Shown piece after piece: positions 44,301-53,660 of a stretch of DNA of 64,000 bases (its first letter is position 1; each line of letters opens with the position of its first letter). The translations under genes were made by a program, and so were the position numbers. The DNA lies in contig CBDCVQ010000018.1 in assembly GCA_965223165.1 (NCBI GenBank), forward strand, positions 186,001 to 250,000, in the 5' to 3' direction. This DNA comes from JABDMH01 sp965223165 (GTDB lineage Bacteria; Bacteroidota; Bacteroidia; Chitinophagales; Saprospiraceae). The notes beneath the pieces are model-generated. The model did not search any database. It had not been told where the DNA came from and worked only from the letters and a program-made list of their open reading frames with translations.

Positions 44301-45206
44301 CTAGCTAAGCGTTACTTGCTGAAAGACGTCTTCTATGTTGGACTTGCGCTCTTGCATCGACAACAGTTTGCGTTCTTGCGCCACCACAAAATCGAATATC
44401 AGCGGTCGTGGATCTACGTCGGATTTTTCAAAAGTCAATCGCAACATACCGTCGGCCGTAGATTCGGATTTGACCAAGCCGGGAAGGCGCCACTTGCCCG
44501 TCCAGGGTCTGTCGAGCTCGATCATGATCACCCGTTGCTGGTTGACGGTCTGATTGAGCAAGTCGATGCGGTCGTCCGCCACCTTACGGCCCTGATTCAA
44601 AATAATCACCCGGTCACACAAGGCCTGAATCTCCTGCATGATGTGGCTGGAGAAAATGATCGTCTTCTCTTGGGCCACATCCTTGATCAACTGCCGGATC
44701 TCGATCAATTGATTGGGATCGAGACCAGAAGTGGGCTCGTCCAATATTAGCACCTTAGGGTCATGGAGCATGGCCTGGGCCAGACCTACCCGCTGACGAT
44801 ATCCCTTGGATAGCGCCCGCAAGGTCTTGTGCTGCTCCCTCTCCAGTCCCGTAGCATGGATGACAGACTGTACCTGCTTGGCTAGATCAGGCAGTTGATG
44901 CAATCGCCCCATAAACTTTAGATACTCTTTGACATACATGTCCAGGTAAAGGGGGTTGTGCTCCGGCAGATAACCGATCAGTTGTTTGAGCGTCCGCGGT
45001 TCCTTGCGCACATCGTGGCCTTCCACCTCTGCCGCACCCTCAAAATCTGTGATGAAACCTGCGATAATTCTCAGCGTGGTGGTCTTGCCCGCGCCATTGG
45101 GACCCAACAGCCCCACAATCTGACGGCTACCGATCTCAAAGGACACTTCGTCCACGGCCTTTTGGGATCCGTATTGCTTGGTGAGTGCCTCAACCCGTAT
45201 GCTCAT
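44301..45206 (-). CDS. gldA: Gliding motility ABC transporter ATPase GldA
   Basis: 301 residues. Walker A G-P-N-G-A-G-K-T-T-T (about 35-44), Q-loop Y-L-P-E-H-N-P, signature L-S-K-G-Y-R-Q-R-V-G, Walker B L-I-L-D-E-P-T-S-G-L-D, switch His in F-S-S-H-I-M-Q-E. The C-terminal region of about 80 residues is GldA-like. The start lies within the last 17 bases of truB. A complete, normal-length protein. Confidence 0.95.
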   Translation of the reverse strand: MSIRVEALTKQYGSQKAVDEVSFEIGSRQIVGLLGPNGAGKTTTLRIIAGFITDFEGAAEVEGHDVRKEPRTLKQLIGYLPEHNPLYLDMYVKEYLKFMGRLHQLPDLAKQVQSVIHATGLEREQHKTLRALSKGYRQRVGLAQAMLHDPKVLILDEPTSGLDPNQLIEIRQLIKDVAQEKTIIFSSHIMQEIQALCDRVIILNQGRKVADDRIDLLNQTVNQQRVIMIELDRPWTGKWRLPGLVKSESTADGMLRLTFEKSDVDPRPLIFDFVVAQERKLLSMQERKSNIEDVFQQVTLS

Positions 45207-45903
45207 GACTGCATGTTCTAATCTGCTCCACCAATGCCGGCAAGGCCCACGCCTCCGAGACGTGATAGTCCCCGATCTGGGTTCGACGCAATGCCGTCAG
45301 GTAAGCGCCCGATCCCAAGTGCTGACCGATATCGTGCGCCAATGATCGGATGTAGGTACCCTTGCTGCAGGTGACGGTAAAGGACACCTCTGGGAGATCG
45401 ATATGGGTAAAGATTAAATCTTCGATGTGCACCTTGCGCGTCGGTACATCGACCTTCTTTCCGGCGCGCGCCAACTTGTACAGGCGTACACCGTCCTTCT
45501 TGATGGCGGAGTAGATGGGAGGTTTTTGCTCCAAGAGGCCCACAAAGTGATGTCGGCATGCCTCGACCGCTTCAGCAGTGAGATGGTCGGTCGGATAGTG
45601 CTGATCCACCTCCGATTCACTATCGTAGCTGGGCGTGGTGGCTCCCAGGCGGAGCTGTCCCTCGTATACCTTGACTTGATCTTGGTAGGACTGGATCTGC
45701 TTGGTCATTTTGCCGGTACAGATAATCAACAAGCCCGTGGCAGCAGGATCGAGGGTGCCCGCATGACCCACCTTGATCTTTTTCAGTCCATAGCTGTGCC
45801 TGATCGTACCTCGGATCTTGTTGACAACGTCAAAACTCGTCCAGCCCAGCGGTTTGTCCACCAAGAGCATGGATCCTTGCACGATATCAGACAGGTCACG
45901 CAT
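45190..45903 (-). CDS. truB: tRNA pseudouridine(55) synthase TruB
   Basis: It makes pseudouridine 55 in the T-loop of tRNAs. 237 residues, the short Bacteroidota form without PUA domain. Motifs: L-L-V-D-K-P-L-G-W-T-S near the N-terminus, H-A-G-T-L-D-P-A-A-T-G with the catalytic Asp, K-V-Y-E-G, K-P-P-I-Y-S-A-I-K, and C-S-K-G-T-Y-I-R-S-L-A-H-D. Overlaps uppP by eight bases and gldA by 17. Confidence 0.96.
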   Translation of the reverse strand: MRDLSDIVQGSMLLVDKPLGWTSFDVVNKIRGTIRHSYGLKKIKVGHAGTLDPAATGLLIICTGKMTKQIQSYQDQVKVYEGQLRLGATTPSYDSESEVDQHYPTDHLTAEAVEACRHHFVGLLEQKPPIYSAIKKDGVRLYKLARAGKKVDVPTRKVHIEDLIFTHIDLPEVSFTVTCSKGTYIRSLAHDIGQHLGSGAYLTALRRTQIGDYHVSEAWALPALVEQIRTCSHEHTG

Positions 45904-46699
45904 AACTAATAATTCGCATACCTATGGCTAAAGACAAAGATCCGACCAAAATGCAGTACCATCCAAAGTATTTCAATTTGGCTCGTTTGACGAGGGCGAT
46001 CATCCACGTACATGCGACCACTCCCGTGACAAAGGCCGCCAAAAACCCAACGGACAACGCGCCCATGTTGGTATGGACACCCCAGTCTCCCACGGCGATG
46101 TCACGCACCATTTTACCCATGATTAAGGGCACCACCATGAGAAATGAAAACTCCGCAGCCTTCTGTCGTTCTACTTTCAGCATGAGCGAGGCCGCAATGG
46201 TAGCACCCGACCGCGAAAGACCGGGTATGATTGCCACCGCCTGAGCCACCCCAATCCAGAGCGCCCGGCCATAGCTCACATCGCCTACCGTCGCCTTCAT
46301 CCGGTCTGCCACAAACAGGAGGATGGCTGTACCGATCAGGGCCATCCCCACTAAGACCATCTGCTGGGAGAACATGGCCGCCACGAGATCTTCAAATAGC
46401 ACGCCGACCAGGATCGCCGGCAGCATGCTGATCAAGATCTTGAGAATGTACGACCTCGACTCCCGAGAGCCCGTGGAGGCCGTGGCAAGGATCTCCCAGA
46501 CGGCTTTGCGAAATACGAGTAGTGTGCTACAGGCGGTAGCCAGGTGAAGCATGATGGTCATCAGCAAGCTTTGTTCGGGCGTCGCTTTATCCCCGAAGAG
46601 ATACTTTATGATCTCTAAATGACCGCTGGAGGATACCGGTAAAAATTCAGTCAGGCCCTGTACTATGCCCAGTACAATGGCCTCCAAGAGATGGTCCAT
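45896..46699 (-). CDS. uppP: Undecaprenyl-diphosphatase UppP (BacA)
   Basis: It recycles the lipid carrier by removing a phosphate from undecaprenyl diphosphate at the cytoplasmic membrane; overproduction gives bacitracin resistance. 267 residues with seven to eight membrane helices. Active-site motifs G-L-T-E-F-L-P-V-S-S-S-G-H (about 16-28) and P-G-L-S-R-S-G-A-T are complete. Lies 12 bp after the DUF3098 gene and overlaps truB, as commonly seen in Bacteroidota. Confidence 0.96.
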   Translation of the reverse strand: MDHLLEAIVLGIVQGLTEFLPVSSSGHLEIIKYLFGDKATPEQSLLMTIMLHLATACSTLLVFRKAVWEILATASTGSRESRSYILKILISMLPAILVGVLFEDLVAAMFSQQMVLVGMALIGTAILLFVADRMKATVGDVSYGRALWIGVAQAVAIIPGLSRSGATIAASLMLKVERQKAAEFSFLMVVPLIMGKMVRDIAVGDWGVHTNMGALSVGFLAAFVTGVVACTWMIALVKRAKLKYFGWYCILVGSLSLAIGMRIISYA

Positions 46700-46711
46700 C
46701 AGGATGAGGTA

Positions 46712-47023
46712 TCAAGCCTTTTTAAAGATGGCAAAGATTTCGACCACCAAGCCGGCCAAGATCAGGATCGGTGCCAGGACGATGCGCCGGAAGCTATAGA
46801 TGATGGAGTCATCCCAGACGTCTGGGCTTGGCATGCTGCCACCCAGCATCAGAAGCATACCCAGCACGACCAAACCAAAGCCAGCACCCATCAAGATGTA
46901 ATTCTCCTTCTTGAAGATCAACTCCTGCGTCTTCTTCTTGGTTGAGGAGCCCTTCTTAATCCGGGACGACGTCGGCTTGACCTTCTTTGTGGTGACTACC
47001 TTCTTCTTCTTGGTTTGACTCAT
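46712..47023 (-). CDS. DUF3098 membrane protein
   Basis: 103 residues: a very Lys/Thr-rich N-terminal 35 residues, then two transmembrane helices (M-G-A-G-F-G-L-V-V-L-G-M-L and A-P-I-L-I-L-A-G-L-V-V-E-I) with S-P-D-V-W-D-D between them. Matches DUF3098, regularly found between ftsX and uppP in Bacteroidota. Function unknown; the position suggests cell-envelope work. Confidence 0.88.
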   Translation of the reverse strand: MSQTKKKKVVTTKKVKPTSSRIKKGSSTKKKTQELIFKKENYILMGAGFGLVVLGMLLMLGGSMPSPDVWDDSIIYSFRRIVLAPILILAGLVVEIFAIFKKA

Positions 47024-47109
47024 GGGTCAAAAAGTTTGCACAAAACTATCAGTAATATTTAAATATCAGAGGGATACATTTAAAAAACGCTTATCTATCT
47101 GAAGTCCTA

Positions 47110-47982
47110 TTATGAATGCAGTTCCGACATCCGCATATTGAGAAATCTGGTCACAACATAGTACGTGCTACAAAAATTGATCGCAAAGCCGACGATCAGC
47201 ATCAGGAGCACGATCACACCCAGATGCTCCAGTCGGACAAACTGGCGAAGATCAGGTACTTGACTGTGAAAGAGTAGCCATAGTACCGCGAGAAGACCGA
47301 TGGCAAGGGCACTACTTGTCAAGCCATGCCTTGCGCTCTTGGCCAAAAACGGCCGGCGTATGAATCCCCAGGATGCTCCCACCAGCTCCATATTCTTGAT
47401 GAGAAATCGGTTGGCGTAGATGGCCAATCGAATCGAGTTGTGGATCAGGGTCAAGGCTAACAGGGTCAGTAGTAAGCCGGCCACCACAAAAAACAGGGCC
47501 AGTCGATCCAGATTGGAGGTGACCTGCTCGATCAGACTTCGCTCGTAGTAGATATCTTCGATGCCTGAAAAGCTCGCCAGGTATTGCTCGCGCAAACTGT
47601 CTACTGCGGTAATTTCCAAGCGATCACTTTTGACCCGGCAAGTGACAATATCAAACAGCGGATTGGGCAACCCCGTGTCGGCCAGGTTCTCGCCCAGGTC
47701 CTTGGAGAGTGCTTGCAGCCCCTCCTCTTTACTCTGAAAACGTACCGACTCGGCTACCAGCATGGATTCTGCAGCCAATTGCTGCTCGAGTTTCTTTCGC
47801 TGCTTCTCACTCACATCTTCAGACAGCTCAAACACCAACTCAAACTGCTCCTTGAGCGACTTTACCAGGTCCTGCGCATGCAAGGTCACAAAGGCAAATA
47901 TCCCCACCAGGAGCAATACTCCCGCTACGCTGATGATGGACCAAAAGTAATTGGGTCGTGGCTTGAATGATCTCATACTCAC
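47110..47982 (-). CDS. ftsX: Cell-division permease FtsX
   Basis: 290 residues. A cytoplasmic N-terminus, one transmembrane helix (V-A-G-V-L-L-L-V-G-I-F), an extracytoplasmic domain of about 120 residues, then three more helices with the FtsX motif K-N-M-E-L-V-G-A-S-W-G-F-I-R-R-P-F. With FtsE it regulates peptidoglycan hydrolases at the septum. ATG at 47982 or two codons later are both possible. First gene of the eight-gene operon ending with the DUF4340 gene. Confidence 0.92.
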   Translation of the reverse strand: MSMRSFKPRPNYFWSIISVAGVLLLVGIFAFVTLHAQDLVKSLKEQFELVFELSEDVSEKQRKKLEQQLAAESMLVAESVRFQSKEEGLQALSKDLGENLADTGLPNPLFDIVTCRVKSDRLEITAVDSLREQYLASFSGIEDIYYERSLIEQVTSNLDRLALFFVVAGLLLTLLALTLIHNSIRLAIYANRFLIKNMELVGASWGFIRRPFLAKSARHGLTSSALAIGLLAVLWLLFHSQVPDLRQFVRLEHLGVIVLLMLIVGFAINFCSTYYVVTRFLNMRMSELHS

Positions 47983-48123
47983 CTTAACTTGTTGGTAATG
48001 TCAAAGATATAAATTATAACATGTCATAAAGTATAATCGTCTCCTTTTGCGGATGATCACGTGCGTGGGTCGGCGATCTGGATGCAGAACGCCGGGAGAG
48101 GTGAGTGTGGTATCTTTCTGCTA

Positions 48124-48283
48124 GTAGAGTTTCGCATTAGATATGTTGAATAATTCTAATAGGATTTTGTTCGCAGACGAGGCGCAAAACACAGGCATAG
48201 CCGTAGCTATGGCGAGGCTTTGCAACGAAGTATGCGGACCAAAGACATTAGAATTAGCTACAAGATTTAATGCGAAACTCTAC
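48124..48283. mobile_element. MITE family A, copy 2 (160 bp, internal deletion)
   Basis: Same terminal repeats as copy 1 but about 60 bp shorter in the middle (a segment around the AAGTGAGGGAACC region is missing). Orientation is opposite to copies 1 and 4. TA on the left, TG on the right. Confidence 0.85.
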
Positions 48284-48285
48284 TG

Positions 48286-48505
48286 GTAGAGTTTCGCATT
48301 AGATATGTTGAATAATTCTAATAGGATTTTGTTCGCAGGCGAGGCATGACAGAACGATCTCGTAGAGTCGAGCATGACAATGCGAAAAGTGAGGGAACCG
48401 CGAAAGCGGCTGGGTGGCTAGCCGTAGCTATGGTCGAGGCTTTGCAACGAAGTATGCGGACCAAAGACATTAGAATTGGCTACAAGATTTAATGCGAAAC
48501 TCTAC
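48286..48505. mobile_element. MITE family A, copy 3 (220 bp)
   Basis: Full-length copy placed 2 bp after copy 2 in the same orientation. TG instead of TA flanks it on both sides, which suggests the pair arose by local duplication or recombination rather than two insertions. Confidence 0.85.
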
Positions 48506-48647
48506 TGGGTCGATGGCAGATCGACATCATGCGGCCGCCAGGCGGATGCACTTGCATGACTCGCGAGGTCCACGGTACTGGATTTCAATAGTTGTGTGTC
48601 CACCCGGTGTAATCCATCAGGTGATCCAGCACCTGAGCAGAGACCGA

Positions 48648-49109
48648 TCAGTCTTCTTTCTGCTTGGCGAGAATCTCATCCAGGAGGTTGTGCGACTTTT
48701 CCATCAACTCATTGAGGTTGTCCTCGAGGGACTTGCTTTTCTTGGCAATGTCTTCTTGGTCGACATCGGCGTCCTCCAATTCTCGCCTTAGCTCCTCCTT
48801 CTCGCGCTCGAGCTTGTCCTTGGTCCGTTCTAGCCGATCCAGCTCTCGCTTGGTCTCGCGGTCCCCGCCGTCTAGTTTCTTCTTGAGGTCATCGTATATG
48901 TCACCCAGCTTGTCAAAGGTCTTGTCGTATTTGCCATCGGCAAATTTCTGCTTCTCCTTCTTGATGATATCGCCCACCGTGTGGCCGACCTCCTTGACCT
49001 GCTTAAACACCTTCTCCGAAGTGGCTTTCTCCTCCTCCGTGCCAAAGTAGAAATTGTACACCAGTACCCCCACGATCACCACAAGGGCCAGTTTGATTAG
49101 ATTTTTCAT
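48648..49109 (-). CDS. Membrane-anchored coiled-coil protein
   Basis: 153 residues: an N-terminal transmembrane helix (L-A-L-V-V-I-V-G-V-L-V-Y-N-F), then an extracytoplasmic or cytoplasmic highly charged helix. About residues 75-145 are a long coiled coil rich in Lys, Glu and Asp (L-E-R-T-K-D-K-L-E-R-E-K-E-E-L). No family recognised. Divergent from leuS. Confidence 0.75.
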   Translation of the reverse strand: MKNLIKLALVVIVGVLVYNFYFGTEEEKATSEKVFKQVKEVGHTVGDIIKKEKQKFADGKYDKTFDKLGDIYDDLKKKLDGGDRETKRELDRLERTKDKLEREKEELRRELEDADVDQEDIAKKSKSLEDNLNELMEKSHNLLDEILAKQKED

Positions 49110-49372
49110 CCCGCAAAATTTTGTTGTCTAACGCCTAATATGGCTAAATAACGCTATTTGAGGCAATTCATTTATATGTAGGAAACACTAGAGACGACCA
49201 ACTGATTCCCGCAGATCAGGGATCGGACCGCAGGTAGCTTGTCCTCTAATCGCTGGGGTACTGTCCTTACACGTACGACCGGTGCTCCTTCGGGTCCGCC
49301 CCGGTGGCCACGGCAGCCCAGGTGGGTATTGGGAATTTCCTAATTTCGCGCAGCAAAAAGGGACATTCGCAC

Positions 49373-52237
49373 ATGCAAGAATACGATCATCAGGCGACTG
49401 AGGTTAAATGGCGCCAGCGGTGGAAAGATCAACAGCTGCACAAGGTGACGGAAGACACCTCCAAACCAAAATTTTACGTACTGGATATGTTCCCATATCC
49501 CAGCGGAGCAGGTCTACATGTGGGCCATCCGCTTGGCTACATCGCCTCCGATATCTACGCTCGCTACAAACGCCTACTGGGTTACAACGTCCTGCATCCC
49601 ATGGGCTTTGATGCGTTTGGACTTCCCGCGGAGGAATATGCCGTGCAAAAGGGAATCCATCCGGCCATCAGCACCGACGAGAACATAGCCCGCTACAAAG
49701 AACAAATGGACATGCTGGGCTTCTCCTTCGACTGGTCCCGCCAAGTGACCACCTGCGATCCCAGCTATTATCGTTGGACCCAGTGGATCTTTACCCAGCT
49801 ATTTGACCACTATTACGACCAGGCCGCAGACAAGGCTATGCCCATCGAGGACTTGATCACCGAGTTTGAGGGCCATGGCAACCAGCGCGTCCAGGCGGCC
49901 CATTCGTACCAAGGGTCCTTTGATGCCAGCGAGTGGAATGCGATGAGTGCCAAAGAACAGTCAGATGTTCTGATGGAGTATCGATTGGCCTATCGGAAGG
50001 TAGGCTATGTCAACTGGTGCGAAGCGCTCGGGACAGTGCTGGCCAATGATCAGATCAAAGATGGCGTCTCCGAGCGTGGAGGACATCCGGTGGAAAAACG
50101 TGCCATGACCCAATGGTATCTGCGCATCACTGCCTATGCCGAAAGACTGCTAAATGACCTGCAGACCATCGACTGGTCCGAGTCGCTCAAGACCATGCAG
50201 AGCAATTGGATCGGTCGCTCGGAGGGAGCCTCCGTCTACTTTGATATCGTGGGGCATGACACCACCTTGGAGATCTATACCACACGACCTGATACCATCT
50301 TTGGGGCCACCTTCATGGTGCTTGCCCCCGAGCACCCCTTTGTCCAAACCATCACCACGCCCGAGCAAAAAGAGGATGTGGAGGCCTACCTGACCTATGT
50401 ACGGGGACGGTCCGAGCGCGATCGCCAAGCCGATGTAAAATCGGTGACGGGCGCACCCACAGGTGCCTATGCATTCAATCCCTTTACGAAGAAGAATATC
50501 CCCATTTGGATCGCCGAATACGTGCTGATGGACTACGGCACCGGGGCCATCATGGCCGTGCCCAGCGACGACGAGCGCGATATCAAATTTGCACAGAAGT
50601 TTGGCCTGGAGATCATTGATGTGGTGGACAAGTCCGACTACCCGGGCGCCTCGCTGCACGATAAAGTGGGCAAGATTATCAACTCTGGATTCATCACCGG
50701 TATGGAAGTGCCAGACGCCATCCGGGCGGTCTGCGACCGGGTAGAAGCCGATGGTATCGGGCGCAAGAAGGTCAACTACAAAATGCGCGACGCCAACTTC
50801 AGTCGGCAGCGCTACTGGGGTGAGCCCTTTCCCGTCGTTTTTGACCAGGATGACGTGGCCCGTGTCCTCCCTCTCTCCGAGCTGCCGCTTGAACTGCCGC
50901 ATTCTGACGACTTTAAGCCCACAGCGGCTGGAAAATCACCGCTCGCCAAGTTGACAGATTGGGTACAACTACCCGACGGATCCACCCGCGAGACGGATAC
51001 GATGCCCGCCGTTGCGGGATCCTCCTGGTACTTCCTGCGATATATGGACCCCCACAATGACCAGGCCTTTGCCAGCCCGGAGGCGATCAACTATTGGCAG
51101 GATGTGGACCTGTATATTGGCGGCGCCGAGCACGCGGTCGCTCACCTGATGTACGCCCGCTTTTGGCACAAGTTTCTGCACGACAAGGGTCTGGTACCCA
51201 CCCAAGAGCCGTTCAAGAAGCTGATCAATCAAGGGATGATTCAGGGCGTGATCGAATTCATGTTCCTGCAAAAGGAGAAAGTAGATGGCTTTCATCGATT
51301 TGCCTGCAGCCGATTGGTGGAAAAGGAGCCGCATAACGAATTTGCGCGGATTCCGGTGCCCATCGAATATGTGCGAGACTACGGTACGCCTGACAGCTAC
51401 TTGAATATTGCCGGTATCGAGGCCTTTCTCCAGTGGTCTCCCGACTTTGCCGATGCCATTTTCGATTGTGGGATGGGACGATACCACCGCGGTGTGTTTA
51501 CCGCACATGGAGAGGCCGAAGGGTCGCATCTGTATACACACTCTGAGGTCGGCAAAATGTCCAAGTCGAAGTACAATGTGATCAATCCTGACGATGTCAT
51601 CAGTCAGTACGGTACCGACTGCTTTCGCATGTACGAAATGTTTTTGGGGCCGCTAGAAAACAGCAAACCCTGGGATACCAACGGCATCGACGGGGTGTAC
51701 AAATTCATCCGCAAGCTGTGGCGACTCTTCTTTGATGCACAGGGTCAATTGAAGGTCTCGGACGAAGAGCCCGGTCTGGACGAACTGCGCATTTTGCATC
51801 GTACGATCAAAAAGGTGCGCGACGATATCGAGCGTTACTCGTTTAACACTTGTGTCAGCCATCTCATGGTCGCTGTCAATGAGCTTCGCGCCAAAGGTCT
51901 GAAACGCGAGGTGGCCGAGGCGCTAGCCGTGCTGATCTCTCCCTTCGCACCCTATCTGGCTGAGGAGTTGTGGGAGCGACTGGGCCACGGCGAATCCGTT
52001 CATAAGCAGTCCTTCCCCTCCTTCAATCCCGCTTATCTGGTAGAAGACGAAGTGACCTATCCCATCTCCATCAATGGCAAGAAGCGTGGTGAGGCCGCCT
52101 TCGCCAGCGCTGCATCCAAGGAGGAGATCGAGGAAAAAGCCCTGGCCCTGGAAGTGGTCAAAAAATGGACGGAGGGAAAGACCGTGCGCAAAGTGATCGT
52201 CGTGCCCAAACGCATGGTCAACATCGTCGCCAACTGA
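49373..52237 (+). CDS. leuS: Leucyl-tRNA synthetase
   Basis: It charges tRNA-Leu. 954 residues from ATG at 49373; the frame is open upstream to 49304 but the conserved protein starts at M-Q-E-Y-D-H-Q. H-V-G-H-P-L-G (the HIGH motif, about 48-54), editing domain about 235-435 with T-T-R-P-D-T-I-F-G, D-Y-G-T-G-A-I-M-A-V-P, then W-Y-F-L-R-Y-M-D-P and K-M-S-K-S (about 729-733), anticodon-binding domain and C-terminal A-F-A-S-A-A-S domain. Normal Bacteroidota length. Confidence 0.97.
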   Translation: MQEYDHQATEVKWRQRWKDQQLHKVTEDTSKPKFYVLDMFPYPSGAGLHVGHPLGYIASDIYARYKRLLGYNVLHPMGFDAFGLPAEEYAVQKGIHPAISTDENIARYKEQMDMLGFSFDWSRQVTTCDPSYYRWTQWIFTQLFDHYYDQAADKAMPIEDLITEFEGHGNQRVQAAHSYQGSFDASEWNAMSAKEQSDVLMEYRLAYRKVGYVNWCEALGTVLANDQIKDGVSERGGHPVEKRAMTQWYLRITAYAERLLNDLQTIDWSESLKTMQSNWIGRSEGASVYFDIVGHDTTLEIYTTRPDTIFGATFMVLAPEHPFVQTITTPEQKEDVEAYLTYVRGRSERDRQADVKSVTGAPTGAYAFNPFTKKNIPIWIAEYVLMDYGTGAIMAVPSDDERDIKFAQKFGLEIIDVVDKSDYPGASLHDKVGKIINSGFITGMEVPDAIRAVCDRVEADGIGRKKVNYKMRDANFSRQRYWGEPFPVVFDQDDVARVLPLSELPLELPHSDDFKPTAAGKSPLAKLTDWVQLPDGSTRETDTMPAVAGSSWYFLRYMDPHNDQAFASPEAINYWQDVDLYIGGAEHAVAHLMYARFWHKFLHDKGLVPTQEPFKKLINQGMIQGVIEFMFLQKEKVDGFHRFACSRLVEKEPHNEFARIPVPIEYVRDYGTPDSYLNIAGIEAFLQWSPDFADAIFDCGMGRYHRGVFTAHGEAEGSHLYTHSEVGKMSKSKYNVINPDDVISQYGTDCFRMYEMFLGPLENSKPWDTNGIDGVYKFIRKLWRLFFDAQGQLKVSDEEPGLDELRILHRTIKKVRDDIERYSFNTCVSHLMVAVNELRAKGLKREVAEALAVLISPFAPYLAEELWERLGHGESVHKQSFPSFNPAYLVEDEVTYPISINGKKRGEAAFASAASKEEIEEKALALEVVKKWTEGKTVRKVIVVPKRMVNIVAN

Positions 52238-52305
52238 TCGCGGGAGAGACTATAGAAGCTGCAATATGATTTGGTATTTTGGGCAGATACCAATATCTGC
52301 CAACC

Positions 52306-52704
52306 ATGTCGATTGATGCTGTTTTTGTGATGCGTATCCTCTTTTCCGCATTCACGGCCATATTATTTGTTCAGTCCGGGCTGGACAAGGTTTTCAACTA
52401 CCGCGAGGAACAGGCCTTTTACAAGAAGCACTTTAGCAAGTCTATACTGCACGGTACGGTCGGTCTGCTGATGCCTACAATCACGGTGGCTGAGCTTGCT
52501 GCAGGATTTTTATCGGCCGCCGGTCTGGTCGTGTATCTCCTGGGTGGTAGTAAGGACCTGGCCTGCTGGGGCATGCTATTTTCCTGCCTCTCGATCCTCA
52601 TGCTCTTCCTGGGACAGCGCATAGCCAAAGACTATGCCGGTGCCCAAACACTCGCCACTTACTTTTTGGTGGTAGCAGCAGGACTTTATTTCTACTGGAT
52701 TTGA
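52306..52704 (+). CDS. DoxX-like membrane protein
   Basis: 132 residues from ATG at 52306 (M-S-I-D-A-V-F-V-M-R). Four transmembrane helices. R-I-L-F-S-A-F-T-A-I-L-F-V-Q-S-G-L-D-K-V-F is the typical first helix of DoxX/MauE-type proteins, with the S-G-x-D-K motif. Lies 68 bp after leuS; function unknown. Confidence 0.78.
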   Translation: MSIDAVFVMRILFSAFTAILFVQSGLDKVFNYREEQAFYKKHFSKSILHGTVGLLMPTITVAELAAGFLSAAGLVVYLLGGSKDLACWGMLFSCLSILMLFLGQRIAKDYAGAQTLATYFLVVAAGLYFYWI

Positions 52705-52711
52705 AGTCTAG

Positions 52712-52929
52712 TAGAGTTTCGCATTAAATCTTGTTGTTAATTCTAATGTCTTTGGTCCGCATACTTCGTTGCAAAGCCTCGCCGTAGCCACGGCTAGCCA
52801 CCCACCCGCTTTCGCGGTTCCCTCACTTCTCGCATTGTCATGCTCGACTCTACAAGATCGTTCGGTCATGCCTCGTCTGCAAACAAAATCCTACTAGAAT
52901 TATCCAACATATCTAATGCGAAACTCTAC
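52712..52929. mobile_element. MITE family A, copy 4 (218 bp)
   Basis: Inverted repeats GTAGAGTTTCGCATTA / TAATGCGAAACTCTAC, exactly complementary over 16 bases, with TA on both sides. Inserted 7 bp after the DoxX-like stop codon. Same orientation as copy 1. Confidence 0.88.
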
Positions 52930-53314
52930 TAGGGTCTGTCGCATGCCACCAAGGACTCGCTGGGTTCGACGGTCAAAAGAATTTATTGCCGATTGGCCCA
53001 TCTACAGAGATGCTACACCCAGTGGGGGTGTTCGTTGATGAGGAGAAGCAGTCGATCGACCTTTCTTCGGCTTTGTTCGTCGGTGGTGGGCAGGCTGGCC
53101 TCTTGTCCAGTAGAGCGGCCATCCGACTGACGAAGTTTCCTCCTCAAGAGATCCCACATATTTTGCAATTCGATATACATTTTTGACGTGTTTTGTCGGT
53201 GTCGAGGTGGTGCCCTCACCAAGCCCCTTCCTTTTTTTAATGGATCAACCCTGGCAAAGGTCACCTCATCGGCTGTGACGAAGTGTCACCGTCTCCACAT
53301 GAAGCGCACAACTA
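52930..53314. other. Stretch without a convincing gene
   Basis: An 83-residue minus-strand frame (53013-53264, with M-Y-I-E-L-Q-N-M-W-D-L-L-R inside) is the only one of note; it has no recognisable family and I cannot support it as a gene. Confidence 0.4.
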
Positions 53315-53518
53315 TCAGTTGACTCCGTAAAAGTCCTTCAGCGAACCAAAGCTGACGGGGTCCGTGATTTTGATGTCCTCCTCCCGCACGGTGATGTATC
53401 GGATGGCGGGTGGCGGACTTTGCATGATACCCGCATACGGATTAGACACACCTTCGGTAGGAGCTGAGGTTGGGGAGTCTGGGCTGTTGGAATTTTGCCT
53501 GATGCTTTGCGCTTTCAT
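53315..53518 (-). CDS. Small Ser/Pro-rich hypothetical protein
   Basis: 67 residues, no signal peptide or membrane helix. An unstructured N-terminal half (Q-N-S-N-S-P-D-S-P-T-S-A-P) and a more ordered C-terminal part (I-R-Y-I-T-V-R-E-E-D-I-K-I, ending F-Y-G-V-N). No modification enzymes next to it, so a peptide natural product is not supported. Could be a real small gene; composition is protein-like but there is no family match I know. Confidence 0.4.
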   Translation of the reverse strand: MKAQSIRQNSNSPDSPTSAPTEGVSNPYAGIMQSPPPAIRYITVREEDIKITDPVSFGSLKDFYGVN

Positions 53519-53660
53519 GATTTGGTATTTTTAGTATTAAGAAGTCTAATTGTTTCGTTCTAGTCACCAAGTAAGTACATTACCCCTACACATGTATGGG
53601 TCATTGATTACCTCGTCCATTATTGTGAGCAATTGGTATCTTTAGTGGGTTGACGGAAGA

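Noticed and set aside
52986..53264. 66- and 83-residue frames on opposite strands
   Set aside because: Neither has a recognisable family, a good start context or conserved neighbours; they overlap each other.
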